Shown: in pieces, positions 19,692 to 29,493 of the stretch
Numbering within the stretch: position 1 is the first letter of the stretch
How the letters are laid out: each line of letters opens with the position of its first letter
Assembly (NCBI GenBank): GCA_029210465.1
Contig: JARGDL010000013.1
Coordinates: 33,722-97,721, forward strand
Direction: 5' to 3'
Length of the DNA: 64,000 nt
From: Stygiobacter electus
GTDB lineage: Bacteria; Bacteroidota; Ignavibacteria; Ignavibacteriales; Melioribacteraceae
Notes under the pieces: model-generated
Databases searched by the model: none
The model's input: the letters and a program-made list of their open reading frames with translations, nothing else
What the model was told of the DNA's origin: nothing
Translations under genes and position numbers: made by a program

Positions 19692-20942
19692 ATGATGACA
19701 ATATCTAAAAAAATAATTCCGTTTATAATTCTATTTTTTATTATTTCGATTAATCAAATATTATCCAATGAAGTATTACTTGGCATTGATGTTTTAGAAC
19801 GTCAAAACTTTTCAATTTTAAATGGCAAGAGAGTTGGATTAATCACAAACCAAACTGGAGTAAATAAAAAACTTGAATTAACAATTGATATTTTCAAACG
19901 TGCAAAAAATTTCAAATTAGTTTCTGTATTCGCTCCTGAGCATGGTGTAAAAGGATTAGTTGGAGCTGGACAATTATTCGATAGCTTTTATGATTCAACA
20001 GATGGAATAATGTATTATGCACTTTATGGTAAAACAAGTAAACCAACTAAGCAGATGCTTTCAAATATTGATGTATTAGTTTATGATATTCAAGATATTG
20101 GAGTGCGTTCTTATACATACATTTCTACACTTGGACTTGCATTGGAAGCCGCTGGAGAAAATAATGTCGAATTTGTTGTTCTTGATAGACCAAATCCTCT
20201 CGGTGGTTATCGAATTGAAGGTAATGTTGTTGAAGATGAATTCAAATCTTTTGTAAGTCAATTTGAAATTCCTTACGTCTATGGTTTAACTTGTGGCGAA
20301 CTTGCTACAATCCTTAATGAAAAGAAATCGATTGGCAACAAAACAAAATGCAAATTAACAGTTGTAAAAATGAAAGGTTGGAAACGTTGGATGAAATTCC
20401 AAGACACAGATTTAGTTTGGGTTCCAACTTCTCCAAACGTTCCCCAAAAAGAAACACCATTTTATTTAGTTGCGACTGGAGTTTTAGGCGAACTTTTGGC
20501 TTTTAATATTGGTATTTCTTACACCCTTCCTTTTGAAGTAATTGCACAGGAATGGATTAATGCTGATACACTTGCAAAAAAGTTAAACGATTTAAAGCTC
20601 AAAGGGGTTTTATTCAGACCAATATCGTTTAAACCAAACTATGGTGATTGGAAAGATAAAATTATGAATGGCGTTCAAATTCACATAACTGATTTTGACA
20701 AAGTAAATTTACTTGAAATACAATTTTATTTTTTACAAGTGCATCATAAATTGTATCCTGATAAAAATCCATTTGAAATGTGTAATGCAAACAGATTAAA
20801 TATGTTTGATAAAGTTATGGGGACTGATAAAATTCGCAAAGAATTTTCAAAAAGATTTTTAGTTGATGATATAAAACCGCTTTTAGATAAAGATATTAAA
20901 TGGTTTAGAGAGTTATCTAGAAGATACTATTTGTATAATTGA
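19692..20942 (+). CDS. namZ: Exo-beta-N-acetylmuramidase NamZ-like (DUF1343)
   Basis: 416 residues with an N-terminal signal peptide (to about residue 25) and then the DUF1343 domain: LLGIDVLERQNF, GLITNQTGVNK, SVFAPEHGVKG, VYDIQDIGVRSYTYISTLG and VLDRPNPLGG. Members of this family (NamZ) remove non-reducing terminal N-acetylmuramic acid from peptidoglycan fragments. Length is normal for the family. It is the last gene of the plus-strand operon, 4 bases after the cyclodeaminase, although its function is unrelated to histidine; a lytic transglycosylase (mltG) is encoded convergently nearby. Confidence 0.92.
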   Translation: MMTISKKIIPFIILFFIISINQILSNEVLLGIDVLERQNFSILNGKRVGLITNQTGVNKKLELTIDIFKRAKNFKLVSVFAPEHGVKGLVGAGQLFDSFYDSTDGIMYYALYGKTSKPTKQMLSNIDVLVYDIQDIGVRSYTYISTLGLALEAAGENNVEFVVLDRPNPLGGYRIEGNVVEDEFKSFVSQFEIPYVYGLTCGELATILNEKKSIGNKTKCKLTVVKMKGWKRWMKFQDTDLVWVPTSPNVPQKETPFYLVATGVLGELLAFNIGISYTLPFEVIAQEWINADTLAKKLNDLKLKGVLFRPISFKPNYGDWKDKIMNGVQIHITDFDKVNLLEIQFYFLQVHHKLYPDKNPFEMCNANRLNMFDKVMGTDKIRKEFSKRFLVDDIKPLLDKDIKWFRELSRRYYLYN

Positions 20943-21001
20943 GAATTGTAAATTGATATTTGATAATTAATAATTGAAAATTTACCTGTCGGTAAACAGG
21001 T
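20941..21001. repeat. AATTGA-type degenerate repeat plus CCTG palindrome
   Basis: The convergent gap after namZ holds an A+T-rich run of GATAATTAATAATTGA-like units and then a short palindrome, ACCTGT (20984-20989), loop CGGTAA, ACAGGT (20996-21001). A closely similar AATTGA run lies at 25729-25780, so this is a dispersed intergenic repeat. The hairpin has no T-run on either strand, so it is a poor intrinsic terminator, although it sits between two converging transcripts. Confidence 0.55.
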
Positions 21002-21057
21002 TGAGAATTTGGACTTGGACTAATCTGCCCTCTGCTTAGGTAGTTGGCAAATAAGTT

Positions 21058-22728
21058 CTATTTATTCTTTATGTTAAAGTCTATATCTCCAACAGGCCAT
21101 CTTGCACGTAAATTTAATGTATCAGGATAGAAATAAAATTCTTCTGAATATTCAAATGGTTTTATTTTACCAAAATCATATTTATCGTTTTTGTTCTTAT
21201 CCTTGAATGCCCAAAGTAAATATTTATCAGGTGTAACTTTTTCGAAATTAAAATACTTATTTTTATCAATCTTTTTAATGTAATTCTTTTTATTGTTAAC
21301 TGACTTTAAATTCACGATTAAAGTTGTTGAATCATCATCTATAATTTTTCCAGATGCACCTGTGAACTCGAGTTCAGAATTGGTAGTAAATGTAAATTTA
21401 TAAGTTGTGTCAATCGCTTTTTCTGAATAGTTTTTTAAATTTTTTGCATCAAAAAAAAGATAATAATCAGTTGCTTGTTTTAATTTATTATTCAACTTTA
21501 TTTCGAATAAAGCATCATCAATTTTATTAAGACTGAAGATTAAATTATTTTTTTTATTGTCTTCAATTTTTATTCTACTATTTACTTCATCGAGAAATAT
21601 TCCATCATTAAACTGAATTTTCACTTTTGGATCTTCATAATCAACTTTACCATTTTCATACTCTCCAAAAACTTTAATTGGTTTTATTAGTAAAGTATCT
21701 TTTTCATTTTTAAATAAAAATTGGATTTTGTCTTCAGCAGTTTTATTCCCACAAAAGTCATAAATATTTTCAGCAACTAAAAAATAATTTTGGAATGAAG
21801 AGGAATCACCTAAAGCAATATAAAATTGTTTTGGTTTTGCATCATATTTATAAAAATAATTAACGTTTATTTTTTTATTACTTAATGAATCAAATAAATA
21901 AAAATTATCTGAGTTTATTTTTGAGCTATCAATTGATTCATTAAATTCAACAAGGATATGATTTCTATCTTTCATAAATGCAGATGATAATCGCGGTGAA
22001 ATTGTATCTTCTTTTGTCAAAAAGATATTTAAATTATCATAAATTTGATTTAGCGAATCAATTGTAATTTTTTTTGATTGAATACCAAACTCATCTTCAT
22101 TAGGATTATAAAACATATCTTGCGATTTATCTTTCAATGCAAAAATTTTATAATCACCTTCGCTCAATCCATTTAGCTTAAATCTGCCATCGTTGCCGAC
22201 TTGTGAAATATAATTTGGTTTATCAGTCTCGGGATTAAAATCATTTTTATTTTTAAATGCATAAATAAAAATTCCAGATGGTGAATCCGCATAAACTTTG
22301 CCTGAAATTTTTGCAGTATCAATTTTACTACCAGTTGAAAAAGTAAAAGTATAAGGTAAAGCAAGTTTATTGCGATTATTCAAATCTACAATATCAGTTC
22401 CGATCGTAATTGTATAAGTTGTATTTTGTTGGAGAGTATCTCTAAATTCAAGATGTAAAGTTTTGCCAGACCAATTATATTCGAAACCATATTTCAAACT
22501 TGGAGAAATAAAAATTGCATTTTGCACAGAGAGTCTATCAACATATTCACTGAACTTTATATCAAAATGGTTATCATTAAAGTTTATTGCTCTATTTTGA
22601 GGGTATGTTTCTAAAACTTCAGGTGGAATTTTGTCAACTTCTCCACCGCTTGGTGCAATTTGATTAGCACAAGACCAAAGAAAAATGAATGAAATAAAAG
22701 TTAAAATTAATTTTGAGTTTTTTTCCAT
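21058..22728 (-). CDS. Lipoprotein with bacterial Ig-like (Big_5) domain
   Basis: 556 residues. A lipoprotein signal with lipobox LWSC near residue 20 is followed by ANQIAPSGGEVDKIPPEVLETYPQNRAINF, read in parts, the typical entry to a Big_5/SbsA-type Ig-like domain (about 35-135). A carboxypeptidase-regulatory-like beta domain follows (ISGKVYADSPSGIFIYAFKN, about 140-205, with LSEGDYKIFALKDKSQD). Further beta domains run to the end. It is probably on the periplasmic or outer face of the outer membrane. The start overlaps the mltG stop by 22 bases. No catalytic motif is visible. Confidence 0.8.
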   Translation of the reverse strand: MEKNSKLILTFISFIFLWSCANQIAPSGGEVDKIPPEVLETYPQNRAINFNDNHFDIKFSEYVDRLSVQNAIFISPSLKYGFEYNWSGKTLHLEFRDTLQQNTTYTITIGTDIVDLNNRNKLALPYTFTFSTGSKIDTAKISGKVYADSPSGIFIYAFKNKNDFNPETDKPNYISQVGNDGRFKLNGLSEGDYKIFALKDKSQDMFYNPNEDEFGIQSKKITIDSLNQIYDNLNIFLTKEDTISPRLSSAFMKDRNHILVEFNESIDSSKINSDNFYLFDSLSNKKINVNYFYKYDAKPKQFYIALGDSSSFQNYFLVAENIYDFCGNKTAEDKIQFLFKNEKDTLLIKPIKVFGEYENGKVDYEDPKVKIQFNDGIFLDEVNSRIKIEDNKKNNLIFSLNKIDDALFEIKLNNKLKQATDYYLFFDAKNLKNYSEKAIDTTYKFTFTTNSELEFTGASGKIIDDDSTTLIVNLKSVNNKKNYIKKIDKNKYFNFEKVTPDKYLLWAFKDKNKNDKYDFGKIKPFEYSEEFYFYPDTLNLRARWPVGDIDFNIKNK

Positions 22729-23738
22729 TGTCGATACTTAGAAACATTTTGTAAATGCTCATTATAATTTGAAGCAAACAAATGTGAACCATTTCCATCT
22801 GCAACAAAATATAACAAATTATTTTTTTCGGGATAGAGAGCAGCAAGAATTGCTTGTTTACCTGGATTATTAATTGGAGCTGGCGGCAAACCTGAATATT
22901 TATACGTATTGTATTTAGAATCAATCATTAAATCTTTTTTATAAATTTTTTTGTTTTCTCTAAATCTAATTAAATAAGAAATTGTTGGATCAGCTTGCAA
23001 TGGCATTCCAAGTTTTAATCTATTGTGATAGACAGCAGAAATTTTTTTGAATTCATCAAAGTTGTTGGATTCAGCATCAATTATAGAAGCTAAAGTTAAA
23101 ACTTCATTCTCTGTCATTTTTAATTCTTTCATCCTTCTCTGTTTATCTTTCAAGAAATTTTTCAACTCATTATTTAGTTTTTTTAATATACTTTGAGAAC
23201 TCATTGATGAATACAAAAAGTAGGTTTCTGGTAAAAGGTAACCTTCAAGGTTATCAACATTTAATCCAAGTGACAAAATAAAACTTTTACTTTGAGATAA
23301 TGAAATAAATTGGACTGAGTCAATTCCAACTTCTCTTTTCAACAACGATGCAAGTTGAAATTGATCGATTCCTTCAGGAATGGTAATTTTTTTTTGAAAC
23401 GATTTAACTTTACCAGTAAGGATATCTATAAGTTGAAAATAATTTAATGCTTTATCAATCAGATAATCACCCGCTTTGATTTTTTTCCCAGCACCTTTTA
23501 AGAAAACTGCCAATTTAAAATTAAATTTATTCGGAATGATTTTCTTTTCATACAATGAATCTGCAATCTCTTGCAATGATTCTCCTTTTTTAATTTCAAA
23601 TTCAACAGTTGTAGTGTATGGAAATTTATTTGGTATTATGAAAGCAAAGTACATTACTGCTAATATACAAATAAACCATACAATCAGAAGATAAAATTCA
23701 TTTTTGTTTATAAATATTTTGTCAAACAATTTTTTCAT
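22707..23738 (-). CDS. mltG: Endolytic murein transglycosylase MltG
   Basis: 343 residues: a short cytoplasmic N-terminus, one membrane segment (about 17-37), a LysM-like subdomain (FEIKKGESLQEIADSLYEK) and the YceG domain. Conserved motifs are LEGYLLPETYFL, LTLASIIDAESN with the catalytic glutamate, GMPLQADPTISYLI, YNTYKYSGLPPAPINNPG and YFVADGNGSHLFASNYNEH. It cleaves nascent glycan strands at the inner membrane and so limits strand length. It overlaps tsaD by 4 bases. Confidence 0.96.
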   Translation of the reverse strand: MKKLFDKIFINKNEFYLLIVWFICILAVMYFAFIIPNKFPYTTTVEFEIKKGESLQEIADSLYEKKIIPNKFNFKLAVFLKGAGKKIKAGDYLIDKALNYFQLIDILTGKVKSFQKKITIPEGIDQFQLASLLKREVGIDSVQFISLSQSKSFILSLGLNVDNLEGYLLPETYFLYSSMSSQSILKKLNNELKNFLKDKQRRMKELKMTENEVLTLASIIDAESNNFDEFKKISAVYHNRLKLGMPLQADPTISYLIRFRENKKIYKKDLMIDSKYNTYKYSGLPPAPINNPGKQAILAALYPEKNNLLYFVADGNGSHLFASNYNEHLQNVSKYRQWKKTQN

Positions 23739-24751
23739 TCTTCAATAAATGTATTTTTATTTAAACTTGGATAGACATTATAATTTAAATCGAACTTTAA
23801 ACCTGCTTCATAAAGTTTTTGACCTCGATAAGCAATCATTGCTGCATTATCTCCACAATATTCAATTGCAGGAGCAATAAAACTAATTTTATATTTATTA
23901 GATAACTGATACAATTTTTCTCTTAATAATTTATTAGCTGCAACACCGCCAACTAAAGTTAAAGATTTTACCGAATAATTATTTAAAGCTAATTCAACTT
24001 TTTCACTCAAAGCATCAACAACTGAATTTTGAAAAGCATAAGCAATATTCGCTAAATCATTTTCAGGAATTTTAGTATCTCCATATTCCTTTTGAACAAA
24101 TCTAAGAACAGAAGTTTTTACTCCACTAAAAGAAAAATCATATTTTGATTTTAATCTGGCAATCGGAAATTTAATTTCAGTTTCGTAACCTTTCTCAGCA
24201 TATTTTTGAATTAAAGGACCACCAGGATAACCTAATCCAATCAACTTTGAAACTTTATCAAAAGCTTCGCCAGCCGCATCATCAATTGTTGAACCAAGCT
24301 TTTTAATTTTTAAATCACTTTCTACATATAACAATAAAGTATGACCGCCCGAAACAACCAAACATAAAAATGGAAATTGCGGTTTTTCTTCCATCAAAAA
24401 TCCGGAAAAAATGTGTCCTTCAATATGATTAACAGGAATGAATGGCCTATTTAATGAATATGCAAAACCTTTTGCAAAAGTTAATCCAACTAATAAAGCA
24501 CCGATTAAACCAGGTCCAGCAGTTGCAGAAACAATATCAATTTCATCTTTTTGAATATTGGATTCTTGAATTGCTTTTTTAACTAATGGTAAAATCATCT
24601 GAAGATGTGCCCGACTTGATAATTCAGGCACAACTCCACCATAAATTTTATGAATATCTTGTGAGGCAACTAAATTTGAGAGAACTTTTCCATTACTGAT
24701 AACAGCAACAGAAGTTTCATCACACGAACTTTCAATACCTATTACGTTCAT
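23735..24751 (-). CDS. tsaD: tRNA N6-adenosine threonylcarbamoyltransferase TsaD
   Basis: 338 residues, ASKHA fold. It starts with GIESSCDETSVAVI, has metal-binding histidines H109 and H113 in NHIEGHIFSG, and LVVSGGHTLL, SGVKTSVLRF and GGVAANKLLR for nucleotide and substrate binding. It installs t6A37 on ANN-decoding tRNAs together with TsaB, TsaC and TsaE, none of which is in the window. It is translationally coupled to mltG (4-base overlap) and shares one base with the upstream proline dehydrogenase. Confidence 0.97.
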   Translation of the reverse strand: MNVIGIESSCDETSVAVISNGKVLSNLVASQDIHKIYGGVVPELSSRAHLQMILPLVKKAIQESNIQKDEIDIVSATAGPGLIGALLVGLTFAKGFAYSLNRPFIPVNHIEGHIFSGFLMEEKPQFPFLCLVVSGGHTLLLYVESDLKIKKLGSTIDDAAGEAFDKVSKLIGLGYPGGPLIQKYAEKGYETEIKFPIARLKSKYDFSFSGVKTSVLRFVQKEYGDTKIPENDLANIAYAFQNSVVDALSEKVELALNNYSVKSLTLVGGVAANKLLREKLYQLSNKYKISFIAPAIEYCGDNAAMIAYRGQKLYEAGLKFDLNYNVYPSLNKNTFIEE

Positions 24752-25650
24752 TAATTAAACGAGAAAATACTTTTTGTTATGTACCATGCAATATTTGGAT
24801 TTTCTTGCAAACGACGAATTGAATATTTATACCAATGCTCACCAAAAGGAACATAAATTCTTATCTTATAACCATCTGCATTAATTCTATCTCTCAAATT
24901 CTCTTTTACACCATAAAGCATTTGAAATTCAAATTTATCTTTTGGAATATTCATTTCTTTAATCATCTTGTAAGCATTTTCAACTAAATAATCATCGTGT
25001 GTTGCAATTCCAACATAGTTACCATCAGTAAACATTTGTCTTAAAATATCAAGATAATTATCACGAACTTTTTGATAATCTTTGTATGAGATTTCTTCAG
25101 GCTCAATATAAATACCTTTACACAGACGGTAATTTGTACCAAGTTTGTTAAGTTTTTTTACATCATCTAAAGTTCTTTTTAAATATGCTTGAACTACAAT
25201 TCCAACGTTATCATATTTTTCTTTTAATCGTTTGAATAAATTAATAGTTGCATCTGTAAAAGGAGAATCTTCCATATCGATTCTTACAAAGTTGTTATAA
25301 CTTTTAGCACGTTCAACAATTTCAACCATTTGATTATAACAAAATTCTTCGTCAATGGCTAAACCTAATTGAGTTGGTTTTAATGATAAATTTGAATTGA
25401 GATTATTTTTTTGGATTGTTTCTAAAACAAGTAAACATTCATTCTTAGCATCAACACTTTCTTTTTTAGTTGTTACAGCTTCACCTAAAACATCCATAGT
25501 AGCTAAAATACCTTTTGAATTTAACTCCTTTACAACTCTAACACCATCTTCTAATTTTTCTCCTGCTATGTATTTTTTAGCAAAAATATAAACTGCAGGT
25601 TTGGGTAAAATTTTTACAAAATTTACAATTGTCGAATTAATTGGATTCAC
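24751..25650 (-). CDS. Monofunctional proline dehydrogenase
   Basis: 299 residues, a TIM-barrel FAD enzyme of the PRODH family and of the length typical for the monofunctional form. Motifs include GILATMDVLGEAVTTKKE, VRIDMEDSPFTDATINLFK, the lysine in YRLCKGIYIEPEEI, ATHDDYLVENA, FEFQMLYGVKENLRD and the C-terminal arginine pair YSIRRLQENP. It oxidises proline to pyrroline-5-carboxylate and passes electrons to quinone. The partner P5C dehydrogenase is not nearby, but ornithine aminotransferase at 47.5 kb yields the same intermediate. Confidence 0.93.
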   Translation of the reverse strand: MNPINSTIVNFVKILPKPAVYIFAKKYIAGEKLEDGVRVVKELNSKGILATMDVLGEAVTTKKESVDAKNECLLVLETIQKNNLNSNLSLKPTQLGLAIDEEFCYNQMVEIVERAKSYNNFVRIDMEDSPFTDATINLFKRLKEKYDNVGIVVQAYLKRTLDDVKKLNKLGTNYRLCKGIYIEPEEISYKDYQKVRDNYLDILRQMFTDGNYVGIATHDDYLVENAYKMIKEMNIPKDKFEFQMLYGVKENLRDRINADGYKIRIYVPFGEHWYKYSIRRLQENPNIAWYITKSIFSFN

Positions 25651-25728
25651 AAAAGCACCTATAATTATTTTTTAGTGGTGTAAAATTAGGAGTGGCATAT
25701 CTATAAAGCAAGGTAGGATGTTATTATA

Positions 25729-25780
25729 ATTGAGAATTGACAATTGATAATTAATAATTGAGAATTGCGAATTGATAATT
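25729..25780. repeat. AATTGA-type degenerate tandem repeat
   Basis: About fifty bases made of variants of GAGAATTGACAATTGATAAT lie between pccB and proline dehydrogenase. The same kind of sequence occurs at 20941-20980. The last bases overlap the pccB stop codon. It is probably a neutral dispersed repeat; no hairpin of note. Confidence 0.5.
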
Positions 25781-27323
25781 ACAAAGGTATGTTAGAATGT
25801 TTTTTCTTTGGATTTGTATCCACTTTTGTTTTTAATAACTGGAAAGCATTTATAATTTTTAATCTTGTTTCTCTTGGAATAATAACTTCATCAATAAAAC
25901 CACGTTCGGCAGCGATATAAGGATTAGTAAATTTTTCAATGTAATCATTTAAGACTTCGTTAAGTTTTTCTTCTTTGTTTTTTGAATTTGAAATTTCCTT
26001 TTTGAAAATAATTTCTACTGCACCTTTTGGGCCCATAACAGCAATTTCCGCAGTTGGCCATGCAAAATTAAAATCACCACGAATATGTTTTGAATTCATT
26101 ACATCATAAGCACCGCCATATGCTTTACGAATAATTACTGTAACTTTGGGAACTGTAGCTTCACTAAAAGCAAAAAGTAATTTTGCACCATGTCGAATTA
26201 TTCCATTCCATTCTTGCTCTGTACCAGGCAAAAATCCAGGAACATCTTCCAAAACAAGTAAAGGTATATTGAAAGCATCGCAAAAGCGAACAAACCGAGC
26301 TCCTTTAATTGAAGCATTAATGTCTAATACTCCAGCAAGTACTGCAGGTTGATTTGCAATAACTCCAACTGTTTGTCCTGCAACTCTTCCAAAACCTATA
26401 ATAATATTTTGAGCATAATTTTCATGAACTTCTAAAAATTCAGATTCATCAAGTAATTCGTTGATTATTAATTTCATATCATAAGGTTTATTTGGATTAT
26501 CAGGAATAATTTCATCAAGCTTTTCAACGATTAAATTTTGGTTAAAATCAAATTCCTTTTCTGGTGGAGTTTCTTTCCAATTTAATGGTAAGTAATCAAT
26601 AAGTTTTCTAATATTTTGAAGCAATTCAATTTCACTATCATAAATAAAATGTGCTACACCACTTTTAGTAGCATGAGTTTCTGCACCACCAAGATCTTCA
26701 AAAGACACTTCTTCATGTGTTACTGTTTTGACAACATTAGGACCAGTAACAAACATGTGACTTGTATTTTTGACCATAAAAATAAAATCAGTAATTGCCG
26801 GTGAATAAACTGCTCCACCAGCACACGGACCAAGTATCGCTGAAATTTGTGGAACAACACCGGAGGCTAATGTATTTCTTAAAAATATATCTGCATAACC
26901 ACCAAGACTACTAACCCCTTCTTGAATTCTTGCCCCGCCGGAATCATTCAATCCAACAATTGGAATTCCAAGTTTTAATGCCATATCCATTACCTTGCAA
27001 ATTTTCTTTGCATTAGTTTCAGAAAGTGAGCCCCCAAATACTGTAAAATCCTGACTAAAAATTGCAATATCTCTTCCAGATATTTTTGCAAAGCCAGTTA
27101 CAACTCCATCCCCAATTATTTTTTGTTTATCAAGACCAAACTCTGTAGTACGGTGTTTTACAAACATATCAACTTCAGAAAATGTACCTTCATCAACAAG
27201 TAATTCAATTCTTTCTCGTGCAGTTAATTTACCTTTTTGATGTTGTTGATGAATTTTTTCTTTTCCACCAGCAAGTAATGCTTCTTCACGCAATTGTTCT
27301 AATTGTTCAATTTTCTTTTTCAT
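25779..27323 (-). CDS. pccB: Acyl-CoA carboxylase carboxyltransferase subunit (propionyl-CoA carboxylase beta type)
   Basis: 514 residues with both crotonase-fold halves of the carboxyltransferase: [20 protein letters not shown] at the start, [39 protein letters not shown] in the N half, and [21 protein letters not shown] with [19 protein letters not shown] in the C half. It transfers carboxyl from biotin to an acyl-CoA, most often propionyl-CoA in this subgroup. The biotin carboxylase and carrier are not adjacent. The start overlaps the ABC ATPase gene by 4 bases. Confidence 0.93.
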   Translation of the reverse strand: MKKKIEQLEQLREEALLAGGKEKIHQQHQKGKLTARERIELLVDEGTFSEVDMFVKHRTTEFGLDKQKIIGDGVVTGFAKISGRDIAIFSQDFTVFGGSLSETNAKKICKVMDMALKLGIPIVGLNDSGGARIQEGVSSLGGYADIFLRNTLASGVVPQISAILGPCAGGAVYSPAITDFIFMVKNTSHMFVTGPNVVKTVTHEEVSFEDLGGAETHATKSGVAHFIYDSEIELLQNIRKLIDYLPLNWKETPPEKEFDFNQNLIVEKLDEIIPDNPNKPYDMKLIINELLDESEFLEVHENYAQNIIIGFGRVAGQTVGVIANQPAVLAGVLDINASIKGARFVRFCDAFNIPLLVLEDVPGFLPGTEQEWNGIIRHGAKLLFAFSEATVPKVTVIIRKAYGGAYDVMNSKHIRGDFNFAWPTAEIAVMGPKGAVEIIFKKEISNSKNKEEKLNEVLNDYIEKFTNPYIAAERGFIDEVIIPRETRLKIINAFQLLKTKVDTNPKKKHSNIPL

Positions 27324-28048
27324 AGGATAAAATTTAAGTTTTGATTAAGATCTTCTTGATTAATCACATTTATTAATTTTTGATTCGTTGAGATAAAAGC
27401 TTCTGACTTTATTCTCTCTTCAATTTTTTGAGATGAATGATTTACAATAAATTTATTATATGTTTTATGAGGAATATTTTTTAGCAAAATAATTTCATCT
27501 GAAAGTAAAATTGCTTCATGCAAATTAGATGTTCCAACAATAAAACCAATATTATTTTTTTTATTCAAATCTATTAATAATTGATAAAGCTCATACTTTG
27601 TTATTTGTTCCATATTTTGAAAAGATTCATCAATCAAAATTAATTTTGAGTTTTTTGCAATTGCAGTTGCTAGTGCTATTCTGAAACGGTATCCTAAACT
27701 TTTATTATGTGGGTAATGATTTTCATAACCTTCAAGTCCAACAATTTTTGCAATTTCTATTATTTTATTTTTATCTAAATTTTTATTTGCAAACAAAAGA
27801 GTTTGCTTTAAATTCATCCATGGGAATGACATTGGTTCACTTGTGATTAAAAATGAATTTTGAATTGGTTCTAATTTTTCATCGTTTTGTTCAATACCTG
27901 CTAATATTTTTAGCAGTGAAGATTTGCCAGTTTTAAATGGTGCTACTATTGAGGTTATTTTGCTTTCTTCAAATTCAATTGGAAAATCCTCGAAAATTTT
28001 TCTTTTAATACCGTAATTGACGAATGTCTTTGAAATATTTAGTTTCAT
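27320..28048 (-). CDS. Divergent ABC transporter ATP-binding protein
   Basis: 242 residues resembling the SsuB/TauB group in overall plan but with worn motifs. Walker A reads APFKTGKS (36-43), with alanine for the first glycine. The Q-loop glutamine position in [10 protein letters not shown] is not glutamine. The signature region is SLGYR (117-121) instead of LSGGQ. Walker B LILIDE (D140, E141) and the H-loop histidine (H177) are kept. It overlaps the permease gene and pccB by 4 bases each. ATP binding is likely, but hydrolysis may be weak or the protein may be one half of an asymmetric pair. Confidence 0.78.
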   Translation of the reverse strand: MKLNISKTFVNYGIKRKIFEDFPIEFEESKITSIVAPFKTGKSSLLKILAGIEQNDEKLEPIQNSFLITSEPMSFPWMNLKQTLLFANKNLDKNKIIEIAKIVGLEGYENHYPHNKSLGYRFRIALATAIAKNSKLILIDESFQNMEQITKYELYQLLIDLNKKNNIGFIVGTSNLHEAILLSDEIILLKNIPHKTYNKFIVNHSSQKIEERIKSEAFISTNQKLINVINQEDLNQNLNFIL

Positions 28049-28791
28049 TCATTATCCCAATATATTTTTTTCTTTTCTATTAACTTTATTAAAAAATTAC
28101 TGAGCCATATTATTAAACTGACTGTAATAGAAATTGAAAATATTGCACCAATATCATTGTACGTAAATGCTTGTTTATAAATTAATCCAATGCCATAAGA
28201 TTCAGAAATGAATTCATAGATTAAAATTAAAATCCATAAATAAAATTGTAAATCATAAAGATATGAGAACAATTTAGGCAAAATACTTTTCCAATATACT
28301 TCAGAAAACATTTTATTTGGATTTATTTGATGAGCAAAAATTATATACTCATTTTTAACATCTAAGATTAATTGATTAATCTTTTTTATTAACATAATAG
28401 ATGACACAAGAATTGCAAATACAATTTCAGCACTTAAAGAATCTTTAAACCACAATGAAAATAATAATACTATAAAAAATGCCGGAAAGTATTTGAATAT
28501 GTTAAATACTTGAAATGTTGCCCGATACGAAATTATATTTTTAATTATTACAATCCTGAAATAAAAAATAAAAACAAAACTTATCAGAATAGATAAATAA
28601 ACTATTGTTGCAGTTGATAACAAAGGAAATAATAAATGGTAAACTGACCAAAGATGCAAAAATGATTCATAAAATATTGTTGGTTGAGGTATGAAGTTGT
28701 TTCTTGGTAATAAAAATTCAAACAAAACTATGTAAAAAATTAAGAGAGAAAATATAAATTTTAGATTTTTTTTAGATTGTTGTGAAATCAT
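28045..28791 (-). CDS. ABC transporter permease (NitT/TauT-like)
   Basis: 248 residues with about six membrane segments and a weak EAA-like cytoplasmic loop (EVYWKSILPKLFSYLYDL). The plan resembles SsuC/TauC permeases for nitrate, taurine or sulfonate, but similarity looks low. It is the first gene of a three-gene unit with the ATPase and pccB, all overlapping by 4 bases. No substrate-binding protein is encoded nearby, so the substrate and even the direction of transport are unknown. Confidence 0.7.
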   Translation of the reverse strand: MISQQSKKNLKFIFSLLIFYIVLFEFLLPRNNFIPQPTIFYESFLHLWSVYHLLFPLLSTATIVYLSILISFVFIFYFRIVIIKNIISYRATFQVFNIFKYFPAFFIVLLFSLWFKDSLSAEIVFAILVSSIMLIKKINQLILDVKNEYIIFAHQINPNKMFSEVYWKSILPKLFSYLYDLQFYLWILILIYEFISESYGIGLIYKQAFTYNDIGAIFSISITVSLIIWLSNFLIKLIEKKKIYWDNE

Positions 28792-28840
28792 AAAATAATT
28801 GCCAAATTTTTAAGGCAATATATTGTTTCGTTAAAGCAAA

Positions 28841-29485
28841 TCAAAAATTTAAATAATGATTATTTAGTTTCTCGTAACCAATAGTTGTGCGCATATCGTG
28901 ACCTGGGTAAACTATTACATCATCATCAAGTTTGAGTAATTTATCTTTAATTGAATTTATTAACTGATTATGATTTGCTTTCCATAAATCAGTTCTGCCA
29001 ATGCTTTCTCTGAATAAAACATCGCCGGAAAAAAGTATTTTTTCATTTGGTAAATAAATACAAAATTCTCCGGGTGTATGTCCAGGTGTAAATAAAAATT
29101 TAATTTTTGAATTACCAATTTGTAACTCAATTTCTTCAGTTAAATATTTATCTGGCAGAGGTGAATTTTTAAATTTGATATTAAAAAGACTTGCTTGCTG
29201 CTCTAAAGATTTTAATAAAAAAAGATCTTCTTCTGGTGCAAAAAACTCCACATCATAATTTTCTTTGATAAAATTATTTCCAAGTATATGATCAATATGG
29301 CAATGAGTGTTTAAAAGAAATTTTAAATTAAGTGAGTTTTCAAACACAAAATTATTCAGTGTTACTTCTTCATTACGTTCATTCATTCCGGGATCAATTA
29401 TAATAGCATCTTTTGAAAAATCATCCCAAACTAAATATGTATTTTCATAAAAATAATTAAAAACAAAACGCTGAATTTTAATCAT
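28841..29485 (-). CDS. MBL-fold metallo-hydrolase (glyoxalase II-like)
   Basis: 214 residues with the metallo-beta-lactamase motif THCHIDHILGNN (HxHxDH), the second metal ligands in FTPGHTPGEFCIYL, the aspartate in LFSGDVLFRESIGRTDL and the last histidine in VIVYPGHDMRTTIG. This matches the YcbL/glyoxalase II-like group that hydrolyses thioesters or similar bonds; the real substrate is not clear. It lies 8 bases after aroC in the same direction. Confidence 0.88.
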   Translation of the reverse strand: MIKIQRFVFNYFYENTYLVWDDFSKDAIIIDPGMNERNEEVTLNNFVFENSLNLKFLLNTHCHIDHILGNNFIKENYDVEFFAPEEDLFLLKSLEQQASLFNIKFKNSPLPDKYLTEEIELQIGNSKIKFLFTPGHTPGEFCIYLPNEKILFSGDVLFRESIGRTDLWKANHNQLINSIKDKLLKLDDDVIVYPGHDMRTTIGYEKLNNHYLNF

Positions 29486-29493
29486 ATATAAAA

